A DNA stretch of 64,000 nt, taken from the NCBI GenBank assembly GCA_002368155.1, contig AP018180.1, forward strand, positions 6,032,908 through 6,096,907. The letters run 5' to 3'. A model generated the notes under the pieces. It was not told where the DNA came from. It worked only from the letters and a program-made list of their open reading frames with translations, and made no database searches. Each line of letters opens with the position of its first letter. Position 1 is the first letter of the stretch. A program made the position numbers and the translations under genes. This DNA comes from Nostoc carneum NIES-2107. Its GTDB lineage: Bacteria; Cyanobacteriota; Cyanobacteriia; Cyanobacteriales; Nostocaceae. This document shows, piece after piece, positions 55,416 through 63,527 of the stretch.

Positions 55416-56393
55416 TTAAGCGCTTAAACTCACGACTTTTCTAGAATCTAGGCAAAGTGCAGCTATAGAATACTTAAGAACTACAGAGGATTCTTTAGCA
55501 TTACAAGAACTCTTCACCTCAACAGTCCTTTTTTCATCCTTCACTAACTTAGCTTTGTAAGTATATAGTGAGCCTGAATTATCTTCAAAACTTAGTTCAG
55601 CTAATAAAGTCTGATTATCTAAACTTTGTTCGAGAATTTTACCTGCAACTGCGTAATTAAACCAATCCCAACCATGACGCAGAATTAATTCTTTTTCTAA
55701 AATTTGCAAGGAAACTGGCAAAATTCCCCAGCCGCGATAGACTTGATTAAATAACTGGATATCTCCAGTACGATTCAAAATCGATTTAAAAGCATCTTGA
55801 TCTAAACTACCGTAATAGCGTCCTTCTGGTAAATCAATCATGGTTGGTGCAAATCGATGTCCACCAAAATGGCTTGATTTCCAAATCCGCACATTTTCTA
55901 AGCCTGAATGAGCAATAGTTTCTTGAGCATAGAAATAAAAAGGATTACCATATCTTGCACAGCATTTATCATGGCTGCCGTGAGTACATACTAAAATATC
56001 TCTGGTAACTTTGGTTTCTCTTTCATAATCAGAAACATTACCCCATAAGAATTTTTTTACTAGCGCTGCTACTTGCTCAATGTTCGCTAGCTTAAATTCA
56101 TGCTTGCGGTATCCTTGACTTAATCCCTTTTGTTTTTGATAAATTAAAAGAGTTGTTTGTTCAACTTTATGTGATAAATCATTCGCAATTAACAGAAAGC
56201 GAATTGGTAATTTAGCACGTTTTACATCTTCCACTAAAGCTTTTAAATTACTGGGTACCCATTTAGAATTAAAAGCCTCTGAAGTCCAGGGTGGTGGACA
56301 TTCAACTAAAATATAAGTTTCGTAATTGGTAGCGCTACCAATTAAATCTTCTCCTATTTGTTTGGAATTATCTGAACAGAAAAAAGTATTCAT
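55416..56393 (-). CDS. Sucrase/ferredoxin-like family protein (Apd1-type thioredoxin-like Fe-S protein)
   Basis: A 325-residue soluble protein. 'LVCTHGSHDKCCARYG' (about 134-149) and 'HFGGHRFAPTMIDLP' (about 172-186) place Cys-x..-Cys and His-x3-His at the positions where Apd1/sucraseferredoxin-like proteins hold a 2Fe-2S cluster with two Cys and two His ligands. The cluster binding is inferred from this family. A redox or metal-related role is likely; no substrate is known. ATG start at 56393. Confidence 0.85.
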   Translation of the reverse strand: MNTFFCSDNSKQIGEDLIGSATNYETYILVECPPPWTSEAFNSKWVPSNLKALVEDVKRAKLPIRFLLIANDLSHKVEQTTLLIYQKQKGLSQGYRKHEFKLANIEQVAALVKKFLWGNVSDYERETKVTRDILVCTHGSHDKCCARYGNPFYFYAQETIAHSGLENVRIWKSSHFGGHRFAPTMIDLPEGRYYGSLDQDAFKSILNRTGDIQLFNQVYRGWGILPVSLQILEKELILRHGWDWFNYAVAGKILEQSLDNQTLLAELSFEDNSGSLYTYKAKLVKDEKRTVEVKSSCNAKESSVVLKYSIAALCLDSRKVVSLSA

Positions 56394-56468
56394 CTACCCG
56401 ATCTCATGCTGAAATTTTATTGACAATGTGAGGACAAAATAAAATTGTGATCCTGGCTACAATAGCTT

Positions 56469-57041
56469 TCAACTAACTTGATTAACTGAGTAAAACCAGG
56501 TAGCCACTTTATAACATTCATTTCTACTAAACCTATTTCCGGTTAATAAATTCTCCACAATAGGGGTAGAAAAGCTGCGGAAAATTTCTTCCGTACCGAC
56601 AAAGTTATTTTTGTATCCTTTGTCAGTTGACAGTTGAAAAATTCTCAATTGCTGATGACAGCCTTGTGTACTCTTGATGAAAGAGCCACAGTCAAAGTAT
56701 TGTAGTTTTAGCCTACTTAAGCGATTCAAGTAACTGATGACACAGTTATAAATCTGGCTAAAATTACAAGTATTATGGAAATTTTTTTTAATTAAATGAT
56801 ATATATAATCATTTGCAGTCCGTGTCTCTACACCTGTAGGTATAAATTTACCTTTGGTCTGCTTCACTAAGGAACTTAGCTGCTTTACCCACCATCTGAT
56901 AGATTGAATCGCATCTCGCCCATATATTCCTACTGCTGGATGTTGTCCGCCCTTAGATAGGGAAATTGTCTGGATTGATTCATGGGTTTTTAAGTATTTA
57001 TCTCTAATGGGTTTTAAAAACATATTGATAAATATTCTCAA
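56469..57041 (-). CDS. Hypothetical protein, not recognised
   Basis: An open frame of 190 residues, basic, aromatic-rich, with scattered Cys ('YFDCGSFIKSTQGC', 'NTCNFSQIYNC'). I do not recognise it and see no motif. It lies 75 bp upstream of the sucrase/ferredoxin-like gene on the same strand. Starts at ATG 57041 or 57023 are possible. It could be a real orphan gene, a decayed gene, or a chance frame; AT-rich base use fits the neighbours. Confidence 0.35.
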   Translation of the reverse strand: MRIFINMFLKPIRDKYLKTHESIQTISLSKGGQHPAVGIYGRDAIQSIRWWVKQLSSLVKQTKGKFIPTGVETRTANDYIYHLIKKNFHNTCNFSQIYNCVISYLNRLSRLKLQYFDCGSFIKSTQGCHQQLRIFQLSTDKGYKNNFVGTEEIFRSFSTPIVENLLTGNRFSRNECYKVATWFYSVNQVS

Positions 57042-57620
57042 TTAAGCTAGAAAAAAATAGAATTTTATAACTAAAAATTAGGTATTTTGTCTTATCACCT
57101 TTACTGACATTGTGTAAGGTTAAAAAAGCAAGATTAACTGTGAATAAATAAGTTGCTGAATTTTGGTGGTAGGGAACTATTTTCCAGCAAATATTGTTAA
57201 TTTTGCAGTTATATTCAGTTTTTAAAGAAATTGCTATCCCTTTTACTCGTTTCATCTACTGAAATTTTCATTGGGCTTTGATTTTATACCTATTTTGAAT
57301 GTAACTGAAGTTAAGAATAAATGCAAGTATTTGATAACTTTTATAGATTTCGCCGCAATTTACAAACTCATCAATCCAAGATAAATCAAGGCTAATAGCA
57401 TAATTAATAGTTGAGTTTGCTGCTGATAGTAACTATTGTGTTCTTCAATACAAATAATAGTTTTTCTCAATAGTGAATTAATATTGCAGTGAGAAAGGTG
57501 ACAAATCAATGTCAGAGAACACAGAGGGGATAATTTTTATACTGTGGTGTAAGCGCGATCGCATCTCAAAAAACTGCGTTACCGTACTGATAATGCATCA
57601 AGCCCAAATCTAGTTAGTAT
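57042..57620. other. Gene-free region (579 bp)
   Basis: AT-rich, one HIP1-like site near 57556; the open frame at 57004-57255 has poor composition and is not accepted. No clear regulatory site. Confidence 0.4.
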
Positions 57621-58151
57621 ATGCAGCGGATTTCTATTGTCGGAACCACAGGTTCAGGTAAGACAACTTTAGCGAAGCAAATTTCTCTAAGCCGCAACCT
57701 ACCTCATATAGAATTAGACTATTTGCACTGGGAACCTAACTGGGTAGAAGTACCAACCCAGATAATGCGCGAGAGGGTATCTCAAGCACTATCAGGTAAT
57801 AGCTGGGTAGTAGATGGTAATTACAGTATCGTGCGGGATATTGTTTGGGGAAAAGCTGACACGGTTGTGTGGTTAGATTATTCTTGGTGGGTAGTGATGA
57901 GTCGAATATTACAGCGCACAATGTCGCGGGTCATCACACAACAAGAAGTCTGCAATGGCAACCGCGAAACATGGCAAACTACCTTTAGTCGCGATTCCAT
58001 AATTTTGTGGGCGCTAAAGACTTACGATAAAAAGCGCAGGGAATACCCCCAGCTATTTACTCAACCAGAGTATGCCCATTTGAGAATTGTACATCTGCGA
58101 TCGCCTGGCGATACCGCAAATTGGCTGGACAAGAATTTTGCTGAAAAATGA
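57621..58151 (+). CDS. P-loop kinase-like protein (FlaR/adenylate kinase-type)
   Basis: A 176-residue NTPase with Walker A 'GTTGSGKTT' at residues 8-16 and 'IELDYLHWEPNW', 'WVVDGNYSIVRDIVWGKADTVVWLDYS', the pattern of the so-called topology-modulation (FlaR) proteins, which are nucleoside/nucleotide kinase relatives. Substrate unknown. ATG start at 57621. It is convergent with the methyltransferase at 58525, with a tandem repeat array between. Confidence 0.85.
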   Translation: MQRISIVGTTGSGKTTLAKQISLSRNLPHIELDYLHWEPNWVEVPTQIMRERVSQALSGNSWVVDGNYSIVRDIVWGKADTVVWLDYSWWVVMSRILQRTMSRVITQQEVCNGNRETWQTTFSRDSIILWALKTYDKKRREYPQLFTQPEYAHLRIVHLRSPGDTANWLDKNFAEK

Positions 58152-58256
58152 AAACAGAAGCTAGAATAAGCTTTATCCACGGATGGATAAGCAACAGCTT
58201 TTATGAATGAGGATTTATTGATATTTGGGCAAATTAGCTAGTTTATCGATTGTGAA

Positions 58257-58447
58257 CCTGATGCACGATTTGTAAACTTGATGCACGAGTTCGTGCACTT
58301 GATTCACAAGTTATAAACTTGATGCACGAGTTCGTGAACTTGATTCACGAGTTCGTGAACTTGATTCACAAGTCGTAAACTTGATGCACGAGTTCGTGAA
58401 CTTGATTCCCAAGTTGTAAACTTGATTCACGAGTTGTAAACTTGATA
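58257..58447. repeat. Tandem 20/21-bp repeat array, about 9.5 units
   Basis: Units begin at 58257, 58277, 58298, 58318, 58339, 58360, 58380, 58401 and 58421, alternating 21 bp (CTTGATGCACGAGTTCGTGAA) and 20 bp (CTTGATTCACGAGTTGTAAA). The inner CACGAGTTCGTG is palindromic. It lies between convergent genes and is related to the reverse complement of the array at 28039-28220. Confidence 0.92.
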
Positions 58448-58524
58448 ATTTAATTTCACCATAACGTCAGGGCGATCGCATATTGGTATTCCCTGGAAGC
58501 CGAGAAATTTCTTAGCTGTGGTTC

Positions 58525-59181
58525 CTATTTTGTGGCTACGCCCATAATATGAGGACTGACAATCGGGAATGGGGCCTCGAAATGCTCATAATTTAACTTA
58601 GAAAATCCTGCTTGTTCTAAAGCCACCCAAGTTTCCCTGTCTGGATGACAACCATCACCCAAAAATTGCCAAATTGGACGAACGGTACTTTGCACCCGTC
58701 GTAAAAAAGTACCGCTGGGTGCGGCGATATGTTCAATAAATAAGAAGCGTCCACCTGGTTTGAGAACCCTTAATATTTCTCGAAATGTAGCGGCTAGATT
58801 TGGGACTGAACACAGAACTAAGGTACTCACTACAGTATCTATGCTGTTATCTGATGCATCTATGCTTTCAGCTGTACCTGTACGGATATCAATATCTAAA
58901 CCTAATTGTTCTGCTGCTTCTCGCAGATAAGAATGCATAAACGGGTTTGGCTCCACTCCAATCCAGTTAATATCTTGCGGGTAGTAGGATAGGTTGGGGC
59001 CTGTTCCCGGGCCTATTTCTAAAATATTACCGTAGAGATTGGTAAACAGGGAAGTTTTGCGATCGCTTACGGCTTTCTCATATTCAGTGCTACCTTGAGC
59101 CATCATCCAAGCAAACAGGCGTTTACCACAATTACTGCAAATATGATTTGCTGATTGTCCACAAGTTTGCTTCTCAGTCAT
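58525..59181 (-). CDS. Class I SAM-dependent methyltransferase
   Basis: A 218-residue methyltransferase of the UbiE-like type. Motif I 'ILEIGPGTGPNLSYYP', 'IGVEPNPFMHSYL', 'TVVSTLVLCSVPNLAATF' and 'RVLKPGGRFLFIEHIAAP' are all present. The N terminus has an extra CxxC ('HICSNCGKRL'), possibly a metal-binding knuckle. The methyl acceptor is not decidable. ATG start at 59181. Confidence 0.85.
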   Translation of the reverse strand: MTEKQTCGQSANHICSNCGKRLFAWMMAQGSTEYEKAVSDRKTSLFTNLYGNILEIGPGTGPNLSYYPQDINWIGVEPNPFMHSYLREAAEQLGLDIDIRTGTAESIDASDNSIDTVVSTLVLCSVPNLAATFREILRVLKPGGRFLFIEHIAAPSGTFLRRVQSTVRPIWQFLGDGCHPDRETWVALEQAGFSKLNYEHFEAPFPIVSPHIMGVATK

Positions 59182-59280
59182 ATTCCACTTCGCCTAATAT
59201 TTCAGCCTCTATATTTATTCAGGATACAATTTGCTATAGGAATACAATTTGATTTCTGAAAAATTTCAGCTTTGGTGCTG

Positions 59281-59315
59281 ATGCGTTACGCTATCGCTAA
59301 CGCATCCTACGTGAA
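59281..59315. repeat. Dispersed GCGTTACGCTATCGCTAACGC repeat
   Basis: Same core and right flank (CATCCTACGTGAA) as 40049-40085. Confidence 0.8.
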
Positions 59316-59335
59316 CTGATAAAAATTAGGAATTT

Positions 59336-59713
59336 TTATGAGGTTTTCAGCTTTTTTCTTTCTGCTAACCAAGTAAAAAATACAATACCGCAAAGGTCAG
59401 CAGTTAAATCAACTAAGTCAAAAGAACGATAAGGTACAAAAAATTGAATTATTTCATCTATGACACAAATCAATATCACAATTATCGGAGCTAATGGCAA
59501 GGAAATATTTAAAATTTGAATTTTCCGTTTATTCCAAGCTAAATGGCTGATAAAAGCCGCAATACCTAATAGCAGAAAATGCAAAATTGTATCGTAATGA
59601 GGGAATTGCGCTAGTTCGGTTGGGATAACTTTTAGATATGCAGATAGCGATATAGACATCAAAATACCAAAGTAAACCCAAAATGCAAATACCCAAGGTC
59701 TATTAGCTTTCAT
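59336..59713 (-). CDS. VanZ-like membrane protein
   Basis: About 125 residues with four membrane helices. 'FPHYDTILHFLLLGIAAFISHLAW' and 'IDEIIQFFVPYRSFDLVDLTADLCGIVFFTWL' contain the conserved D/K-H and E-x-Q-x6-R-x-D-x2-D patterns of the VanZ family. The biochemical function is unknown. I prefer ATG 59713 (MKANRPWV); a longer frame starts at 59764. Confidence 0.85.
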   Translation of the reverse strand: MKANRPWVFAFWVYFGILMSISLSAYLKVIPTELAQFPHYDTILHFLLLGIAAFISHLAWNKRKIQILNISLPLAPIIVILICVIDEIIQFFVPYRSFDLVDLTADLCGIVFFTWLAERKKLKTS

Positions 59714-59841
59714 GTTCAGCGCAGAGAAAGTATTCTTTATAACTCCACAAATAACAAAGAGCATTCCGCAATCAGGAACGCTCTATTTAAAAAATATTTC
59801 AATGAGAAGTTAGAGATACTTTATAAAGTAAACCTTAAATT

Positions 59842-59872
59842 GTAGGATGCGTTAGCGATAGCGTAACGCATC
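59842..59872 (-). repeat. Dispersed GCGTTACGCTATCGCTAACGC repeat, reverse orientation
   Basis: GTAGGATGCGTTAGCGATAG, then CGTAACGCATC; reverse complement of the 59281 core. Confidence 0.8.
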
Positions 59873-59953
59873 AACAAAGATGGTGCGTTACTTTATAAAT
59901 AGCCTCTTAGCTTGAAGATTTCTAATATTCAAAATGCCTAAATTAGCAAAAAA

Positions 59954-60214
59954 TTAGGCATGAAGATTGGCTTGTTCTTGTAACCAGGGGTCTACAGGCT
60001 GTCCATCTTTGCGACGCAATTCAATTTCCACTACCATAACTTCTTTAGAACCAGGAGGAGCAGGTTTTTTATGGAAAATAATGTCATAGGCTAGTGGATC
60101 GTGATTGCGTTCTTTTAACCATTCTTGCACTTTGGTAGTAGCAAAGAATGATTGACCTTGCTCAAACATCCGAGTAATCTGCATTTGTAGGGTGTAGGGA
60201 TTTAGGCGACCCAT
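59954..60214 (-). CDS. Conserved cyanobacterial hypothetical protein (86 aa)
   Basis: A small soluble protein: an N-terminal helix ('NPYTLQMQITRMFEQGQSFF'), then 'VVEIELRRKDGQPVDPWLQEQA'. It looks well conserved in cyanobacteria of this group, but I have no function for it. ATG start with AAGG upstream (GAGAAAGGTGGTTAAAA in gene sense). Confidence 0.7.
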   Translation of the reverse strand: MGRLNPYTLQMQITRMFEQGQSFFATTKVQEWLKERNHDPLAYDIIFHKKPAPPGSKEVMVVEIELRRKDGQPVDPWLQEQANLHA

Positions 60215-60525
60215 TTTTAACCACCTTTCTCAAATAATTTGCAGGGTTAGGAATGCCTACCCTACTTGACACTTTCATGTTACTTGCATGACAAGTAAGT
60301 TTTCTACTGTACATTTAAATTGTTGACAGTTGACGGTTCACACTTAACTGTCAACAAGCAGGCGTAGTACGGTAAACCTCATAATTAATATCGATGAGTA
60401 TAAGTCAAAATTAATCTATCTCAAGGGAAAGCCGCAAAATAGCCGGAGTACGGTAAACTGCAATACTAAACTGCTGAAGCGAAGATTACAATAAAAACTA
60501 TAAAGCAAGTGGAGGAGCCACCAGG
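60215..60525. other. Intergenic region with small repeats
   Basis: A 311-bp gap holding a 10-bp inverted repeat (GTTGACAGTT 60322-60331 / AACTGTCAAC 60346-60355) and two direct copies of AGTACGGTAAAC (60366-60377 and 60447-60458), possibly binding sites for the DUF4870 gene promoter. No gene. Confidence 0.45.
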
Positions 60526-60900
60526 ATGCAAGTTACATACGACCCTGATAAGCGTAAATTGCTATCCTCTCTATGTCATGGGGCGATTTTCTTTAGTACA
60601 ACATTGTTTTCTATTGGTGTTCCCATCGTAATTAATATTATTTCTGATGACCCAGTTGTCAAAAATAACGCTAAAGAATCGATTAATTTTCACTTTAATG
60701 TTTGGTTCTGGGCTACTGTAATTGGAGTACCAATTGCGGTGCTATCTTTCCTGACTTTTGGTCTTGGCGGAATTTTATTCTTCCCTGTTGTAGCTTTGGG
60801 TTTTGCAATCCACTGGGGATTAACAATTTGGGCGCTATTTCACTGTCTCACCAACCCAGATGAACCATTCCGTTATCCGTTTATTTTTAGAGTTTTTTAA
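60526..60900 (+). CDS. DUF4870 family membrane protein
   Basis: A 124-residue protein with three or four membrane helices, typical of DUF4870 (Tic20-like fold suggested for the family). 'KRKLLSSLCHGAIFF' begins the first helix and 'VVKNNAKESINFHFN' is the conserved loop. A strong ribosome site (GGAGGAG) lies 12 bp upstream of ATG 60526. Followed by a good terminator. Confidence 0.88.
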   Translation: MQVTYDPDKRKLLSSLCHGAIFFSTTLFSIGVPIVINIISDDPVVKNNAKESINFHFNVWFWATVIGVPIAVLSFLTFGLGGILFFPVVALGFAIHWGLTIWALFHCLTNPDEPFRYPFIFRVF

Positions 60901-60934
60901 TCTTACAAACTACATATAGAAGAGGATGTTTGCC

Positions 60935-60966
60935 AAAGGGATTGAGAATATCATCCCTTTTTTTAT
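60935..60966 (+). terminator. Rho-independent terminator after the DUF4870 gene
   Basis: AAAGGGAT (60935-60942) pairs with ATCCCTTT (60953-60960), 10-nt loop, followed by TTTTAT. Confidence 0.8.
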
Positions 60967-60993
60967 AAGGATGCGATCGCAGTTTTCTTGAAA

Positions 60994-61371
60994 TTAAAAC
61001 TCTAATATTTCTTTAATAATGCTCTTCAAGTCTTTTTCCGCCGGACGTTTGGCAAACTGCTCATGATTATAAATCCATACTAGCTTGATGACATAATCAA
61101 TCGTATTCACCAAGTACATCAATCTAACTTGTCCAGAAGCACCTTTACCAGTTTTTAACTCTAGTTTGTGAAATGTCCATCCTTCAGGTAACTGAATTTT
61201 TGCAGGTAAGGGTTCATTGCGAGAATTTATCGGATATGGATCATCAATTAAACCTTCTAAAACTTCCCCTAACAGATCCACAAAATCGCTTCCTAGAGCT
61301 TTCGCGAGTTTTTTAAAAGAACGCCTAAAATTATCAGATTCCTCAATCGAGAAGGGATTTAAGCCAGTCAC
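60994..61371 (-). CDS. RelE/ParE-like toxin, partner of a Panacea-type antitoxin
   Basis: About 125 residues of a RelE/ParE-like fold: 'FRRSFKKLAKALG' (helix), 'WTFHKLELKTGK', 'GQVRLMYLVN', 'KLVWIYNHEQFAKRP'. These core strands and the basic residues are seen in RelE-type mRNA interferases or related toxins. I prefer GTG 61371 as start, because AAGGAG at 61378-61383 lies 6 bp upstream; a longer frame from 61392 precedes that site. The gene overlaps the end of the antitoxin gene by about 29 bp. The role as toxin is inferred from the neighbouring Panacea domain. Confidence 0.78.
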   Translation of the reverse strand: MTGLNPFSIEESDNFRRSFKKLAKALGSDFVDLLGEVLEGLIDDPYPINSRNEPLPAKIQLPEGWTFHKLELKTGKGASGQVRLMYLVNTIDYVIKLVWIYNHEQFAKRPAEKDLKSIIKEILEF

Positions 61372-61930
61372 GCACTTCTCCTTTAGAAACACGAGTTGAG
61401 GGTTCTGAATTAATAGCTTCCTCTAAAGTTTGAGACATTACCGATTCATAAGCAGGGTTTTCTCTCTCGATGATATCAAGCTTCTGATAACCCAAAGCTT
61501 TCATGTCTTCTAAGCGAATAGGCTCAGTTGAACTGGCTTGAGGTGCTAAACCCTTGCGAGCCTTTTTCCAGGGAAACTCCCCATGAGTCATATCACTCAA
61601 TCGATATGCATGGTAACCGCCAAAATGTTCCCATATCTCTTCTAAAAGCTTCTTCTGCTCCTCAGCAATCTCTAACAAAAAATCTTTACTAGGAACAGGT
61701 AACTGATTGGCTTCAAATTCACTATAAAATCTGTATGCAGGTGGACAAACCGGGCCATAGCGCCAAGCTTGAATCTCTTCATCAAATAATGGCTCATCAT
61801 ACAGTGCCAAATGCAAGCTTTGTGAATAATATAGTAGCTTTTGCACCTTCATATTGGTCATTTCAGCTTCTATACCATCTTCATAAGCTTTAACAATAAA
61901 GTAGCGAGCTACATTGAGGCAATCAATCAT
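61343..61930 (-). CDS. Panacea-domain (DUF4065, SocA-like) antitoxin
   Basis: A 195-residue protein. 'VARYFIVKAYEDGIEAEMTNMKVQKLLYYSQSLHLALYDEPLFDEEIQAWRYGPVCPP' (residues about 7-65, quoted in parts: 'MTNMKVQKLLYYSQ', 'EEIQAWRYGPVCP') is the Panacea/DUF4065 core that neutralises many unrelated toxins. The C-terminal half is helical and may contact the toxin. It lies upstream of a RelE-like gene on the same strand, with overlap, as usual for Panacea pairs. Confidence 0.85.
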   Translation of the reverse strand: MIDCLNVARYFIVKAYEDGIEAEMTNMKVQKLLYYSQSLHLALYDEPLFDEEIQAWRYGPVCPPAYRFYSEFEANQLPVPSKDFLLEIAEEQKKLLEEIWEHFGGYHAYRLSDMTHGEFPWKKARKGLAPQASSTEPIRLEDMKALGYQKLDIIERENPAYESVMSQTLEEAINSEPSTRVSKGEVRDWLKSLLD

Positions 61931-62142
61931 AACTCATATCTGCAATTAGAAAGTTTTTATGGGAACTTTTATATATTATTATAACTGAAGTTCAATCAAT
62001 TTAGTATAAAAGTACTATTTTGATAGCGATCTCACTTTGTAACCATCATAAAATAGCGAAAACTTAAGTAATTATTAAAAATAAAATATAGGTATCTATT
62101 TTATTTATGAAAAAATCTCAGTAACATATAGCAGTGCATTAA

Positions 62143-62526
62143 TTAAATGAAATCGATTGGATATTTGAGGATTTCTGGATCAACAGTTGCAATTTTTAAA
62201 CCATGATGTAACGCTTGACAGATAAGCATTCTATCAAAAGGGTCTTTATGCAATCCTGGTAACTTAGCAAGTTGAGTAACACTACCTTCATCTAGATCAA
62301 GATTTGCAATTTGATGGCGCTTGCGTTGTTTGGGAAGATATATTTCTGGTGACTCTGGGAATGGTAGCTTTCCTAATTGATATTTAATGATGCACTCCCA
62401 TATTGAAACAACACTCAGGTATACCTGGTTATCTAGATCGCAAATCGCATCTCTAACATCTGTTGATAGCTTAGGATCACCACTGATAAACCATAAAAAG
62501 ATATGAGTATCTAGAAGAATCTTCAT
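62143..62526 (-). CDS. PIN-domain toxin (VapC-like)
   Basis: A 127-residue PIN ribonuclease: 'LLDTHIFLWFISGD' with the first Asp, 'SVVSIWECIIK' with Glu, 'DPFDRMLICQALHHG' with Asp residues, and the last acidic residue in 'TVDPEI'. PIN toxins usually cut tRNA or mRNA. The gene overlaps the upstream antitoxin by 4 bp (ATGA), a typical toxin-antitoxin operon. Confidence 0.9.
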   Translation of the reverse strand: MKILLDTHIFLWFISGDPKLSTDVRDAICDLDNQVYLSVVSIWECIIKYQLGKLPFPESPEIYLPKQRKRHQIANLDLDEGSVTQLAKLPGLHKDPFDRMLICQALHHGLKIATVDPEILKYPIDFI

Positions 62527-62762
62527 CCGCCCTCAAATGCACTCAGAATTTCGTCAGGTAAAGGTGCATCAAAATCATCAGGTACTTGAAATTCTCCTGC
62601 ACACAAACCAAAAGGTCGCTTTGCCTTATTATCAATTTTAATAGGTTTTAGTTCAGCAATTGGTTTATCTGCTTGGACAATAACAAAGCTTTCACCAGCC
62701 TCAACTTGATTGAGGTACTTTAATGGATTTTGTTGAATTTCTTCAGATGTGACTTTTTGCAT
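62523..62762 (-). CDS. Phd/YefM-type antitoxin
   Basis: A 79-residue antitoxin with the Phd/YefM N-terminal fold ('KVTSEEIQQNPLKYLNQVEAGESFVIVQADKPIAELKPI' features: 'VEAGESFVIV', 'KPIAELKPI') and an acidic C terminus that would bind the PIN toxin. It overlaps the toxin start by 4 bp and is the first gene of the pair; autoregulation is likely but no operator was identified. Confidence 0.88.
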   Translation of the reverse strand: MQKVTSEEIQQNPLKYLNQVEAGESFVIVQADKPIAELKPIKIDNKAKRPFGLCAGEFQVPDDFDAPLPDEILSAFEGG

Positions 62763-62862
62763 CGAAGTATTGTGGTGTATTATTTATTATGGTTATACAG
62801 CCATAGTTTAATTTTAATGCTATTTCGCTCCAAAACTATCATAAAAATAAATATTAATTATA

Positions 62863-63465
62863 ATGGAAAGCTCAGAAATTACTTCACAAACAACTGATAT
62901 TTTAGCTGATTTCGGAGAAGTAGCATTAGATTCTGTATTAGAAGGCGTTATAAAAGATATTCCAATTTTAGGCTCTGCTGTCAAGCTGGCTAAATTATCA
63001 AAAACTATTACCGATAAGATTTTTCTGCTAAAAATTCAGAAATTTCTTTTAGGGCTAGGCAATATAAGTAATGAAGAAAAACAAGCTTTCCTTAGAAAAT
63101 TAGATAATAATCCTGAGAGCAAGTCAAAAATTGGTGAATGTTTAGTTCTGATTATCAATCGTTTAGATGATCTAGAGAAAGCTCAGATATTGGCTGAAAT
63201 ATTTTTAAACTTAATACAAGAGAAAATTGACCTAGAAACATTCAGACGATTATCTTCTGCTATAGATATTGCATTTATAGAAGACTTAAAAAAGTTGATT
63301 AAAGATAGTCGAGATAGTACTTGCCTAAATAATTTAATTCGCTCTGGACTTGCAGAAATATCGCCTACTGGAGTAATTCTAGAAGGATATGGTCTAGCTC
63401 ATATAAATGTGAATATTTCTGAATTAGGAGAATTATTTGTGAGTTTAATGAATGGAAATCATTAG
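62863..63465 (+). CDS. Unknown helical protein of a widespread uncharacterised type
   Basis: A 200-residue mostly helical protein. A hydrophobic stretch 'IPILGSAVKLAKLSKTITDKIF' (about 32-53) may touch membranes. The pattern 'KIQKFLLGL...EEKQAFLRKL...LIINRLDDLEKAQILAEIF...KIDLETFRRLSSAI' is one I have seen in many bacterial proteins of unknown function, often in accessory regions. It is divergent from the Phd/YefM antitoxin gene and next to two toxin-antitoxin pairs, which suggests a defence or accessory role, but this is inference. Confidence 0.7.
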   Translation: MESSEITSQTTDILADFGEVALDSVLEGVIKDIPILGSAVKLAKLSKTITDKIFLLKIQKFLLGLGNISNEEKQAFLRKLDNNPESKSKIGECLVLIINRLDDLEKAQILAEIFLNLIQEKIDLETFRRLSSAIDIAFIEDLKKLIKDSRDSTCLNNLIRSGLAEISPTGVILEGYGLAHINVNISELGELFVSLMNGNH

Positions 63466-63487
63466 GAATCTCGTACGGTTTCCTAAG

Positions 63488-63518
63488 TTTTAAGGCAGGC
63501 GTTTTGCCTGCCTTAAAA
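63488..63518. terminator. Bidirectional hairpin between the unknown gene and alaS
   Basis: Thirteen-base arms TTTTAAGGCAGGC (63488-63500) and GCCTGCCTTAAAA (63506-63518), 5-nt loop, between convergent gene ends. Confidence 0.75.
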
Positions 63519-63527
63519 TTAATAGAA

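Noticed and set aside
57004-57255. Open frame of 83 codons on the minus strand
   Set aside because: AT-driven composition, overlaps another weak frame, no ribosome site.
58257-58447. 20/21-bp array as a CRISPR array
   Set aside because: Units are adjacent without spacers and no cas gene is in the window.
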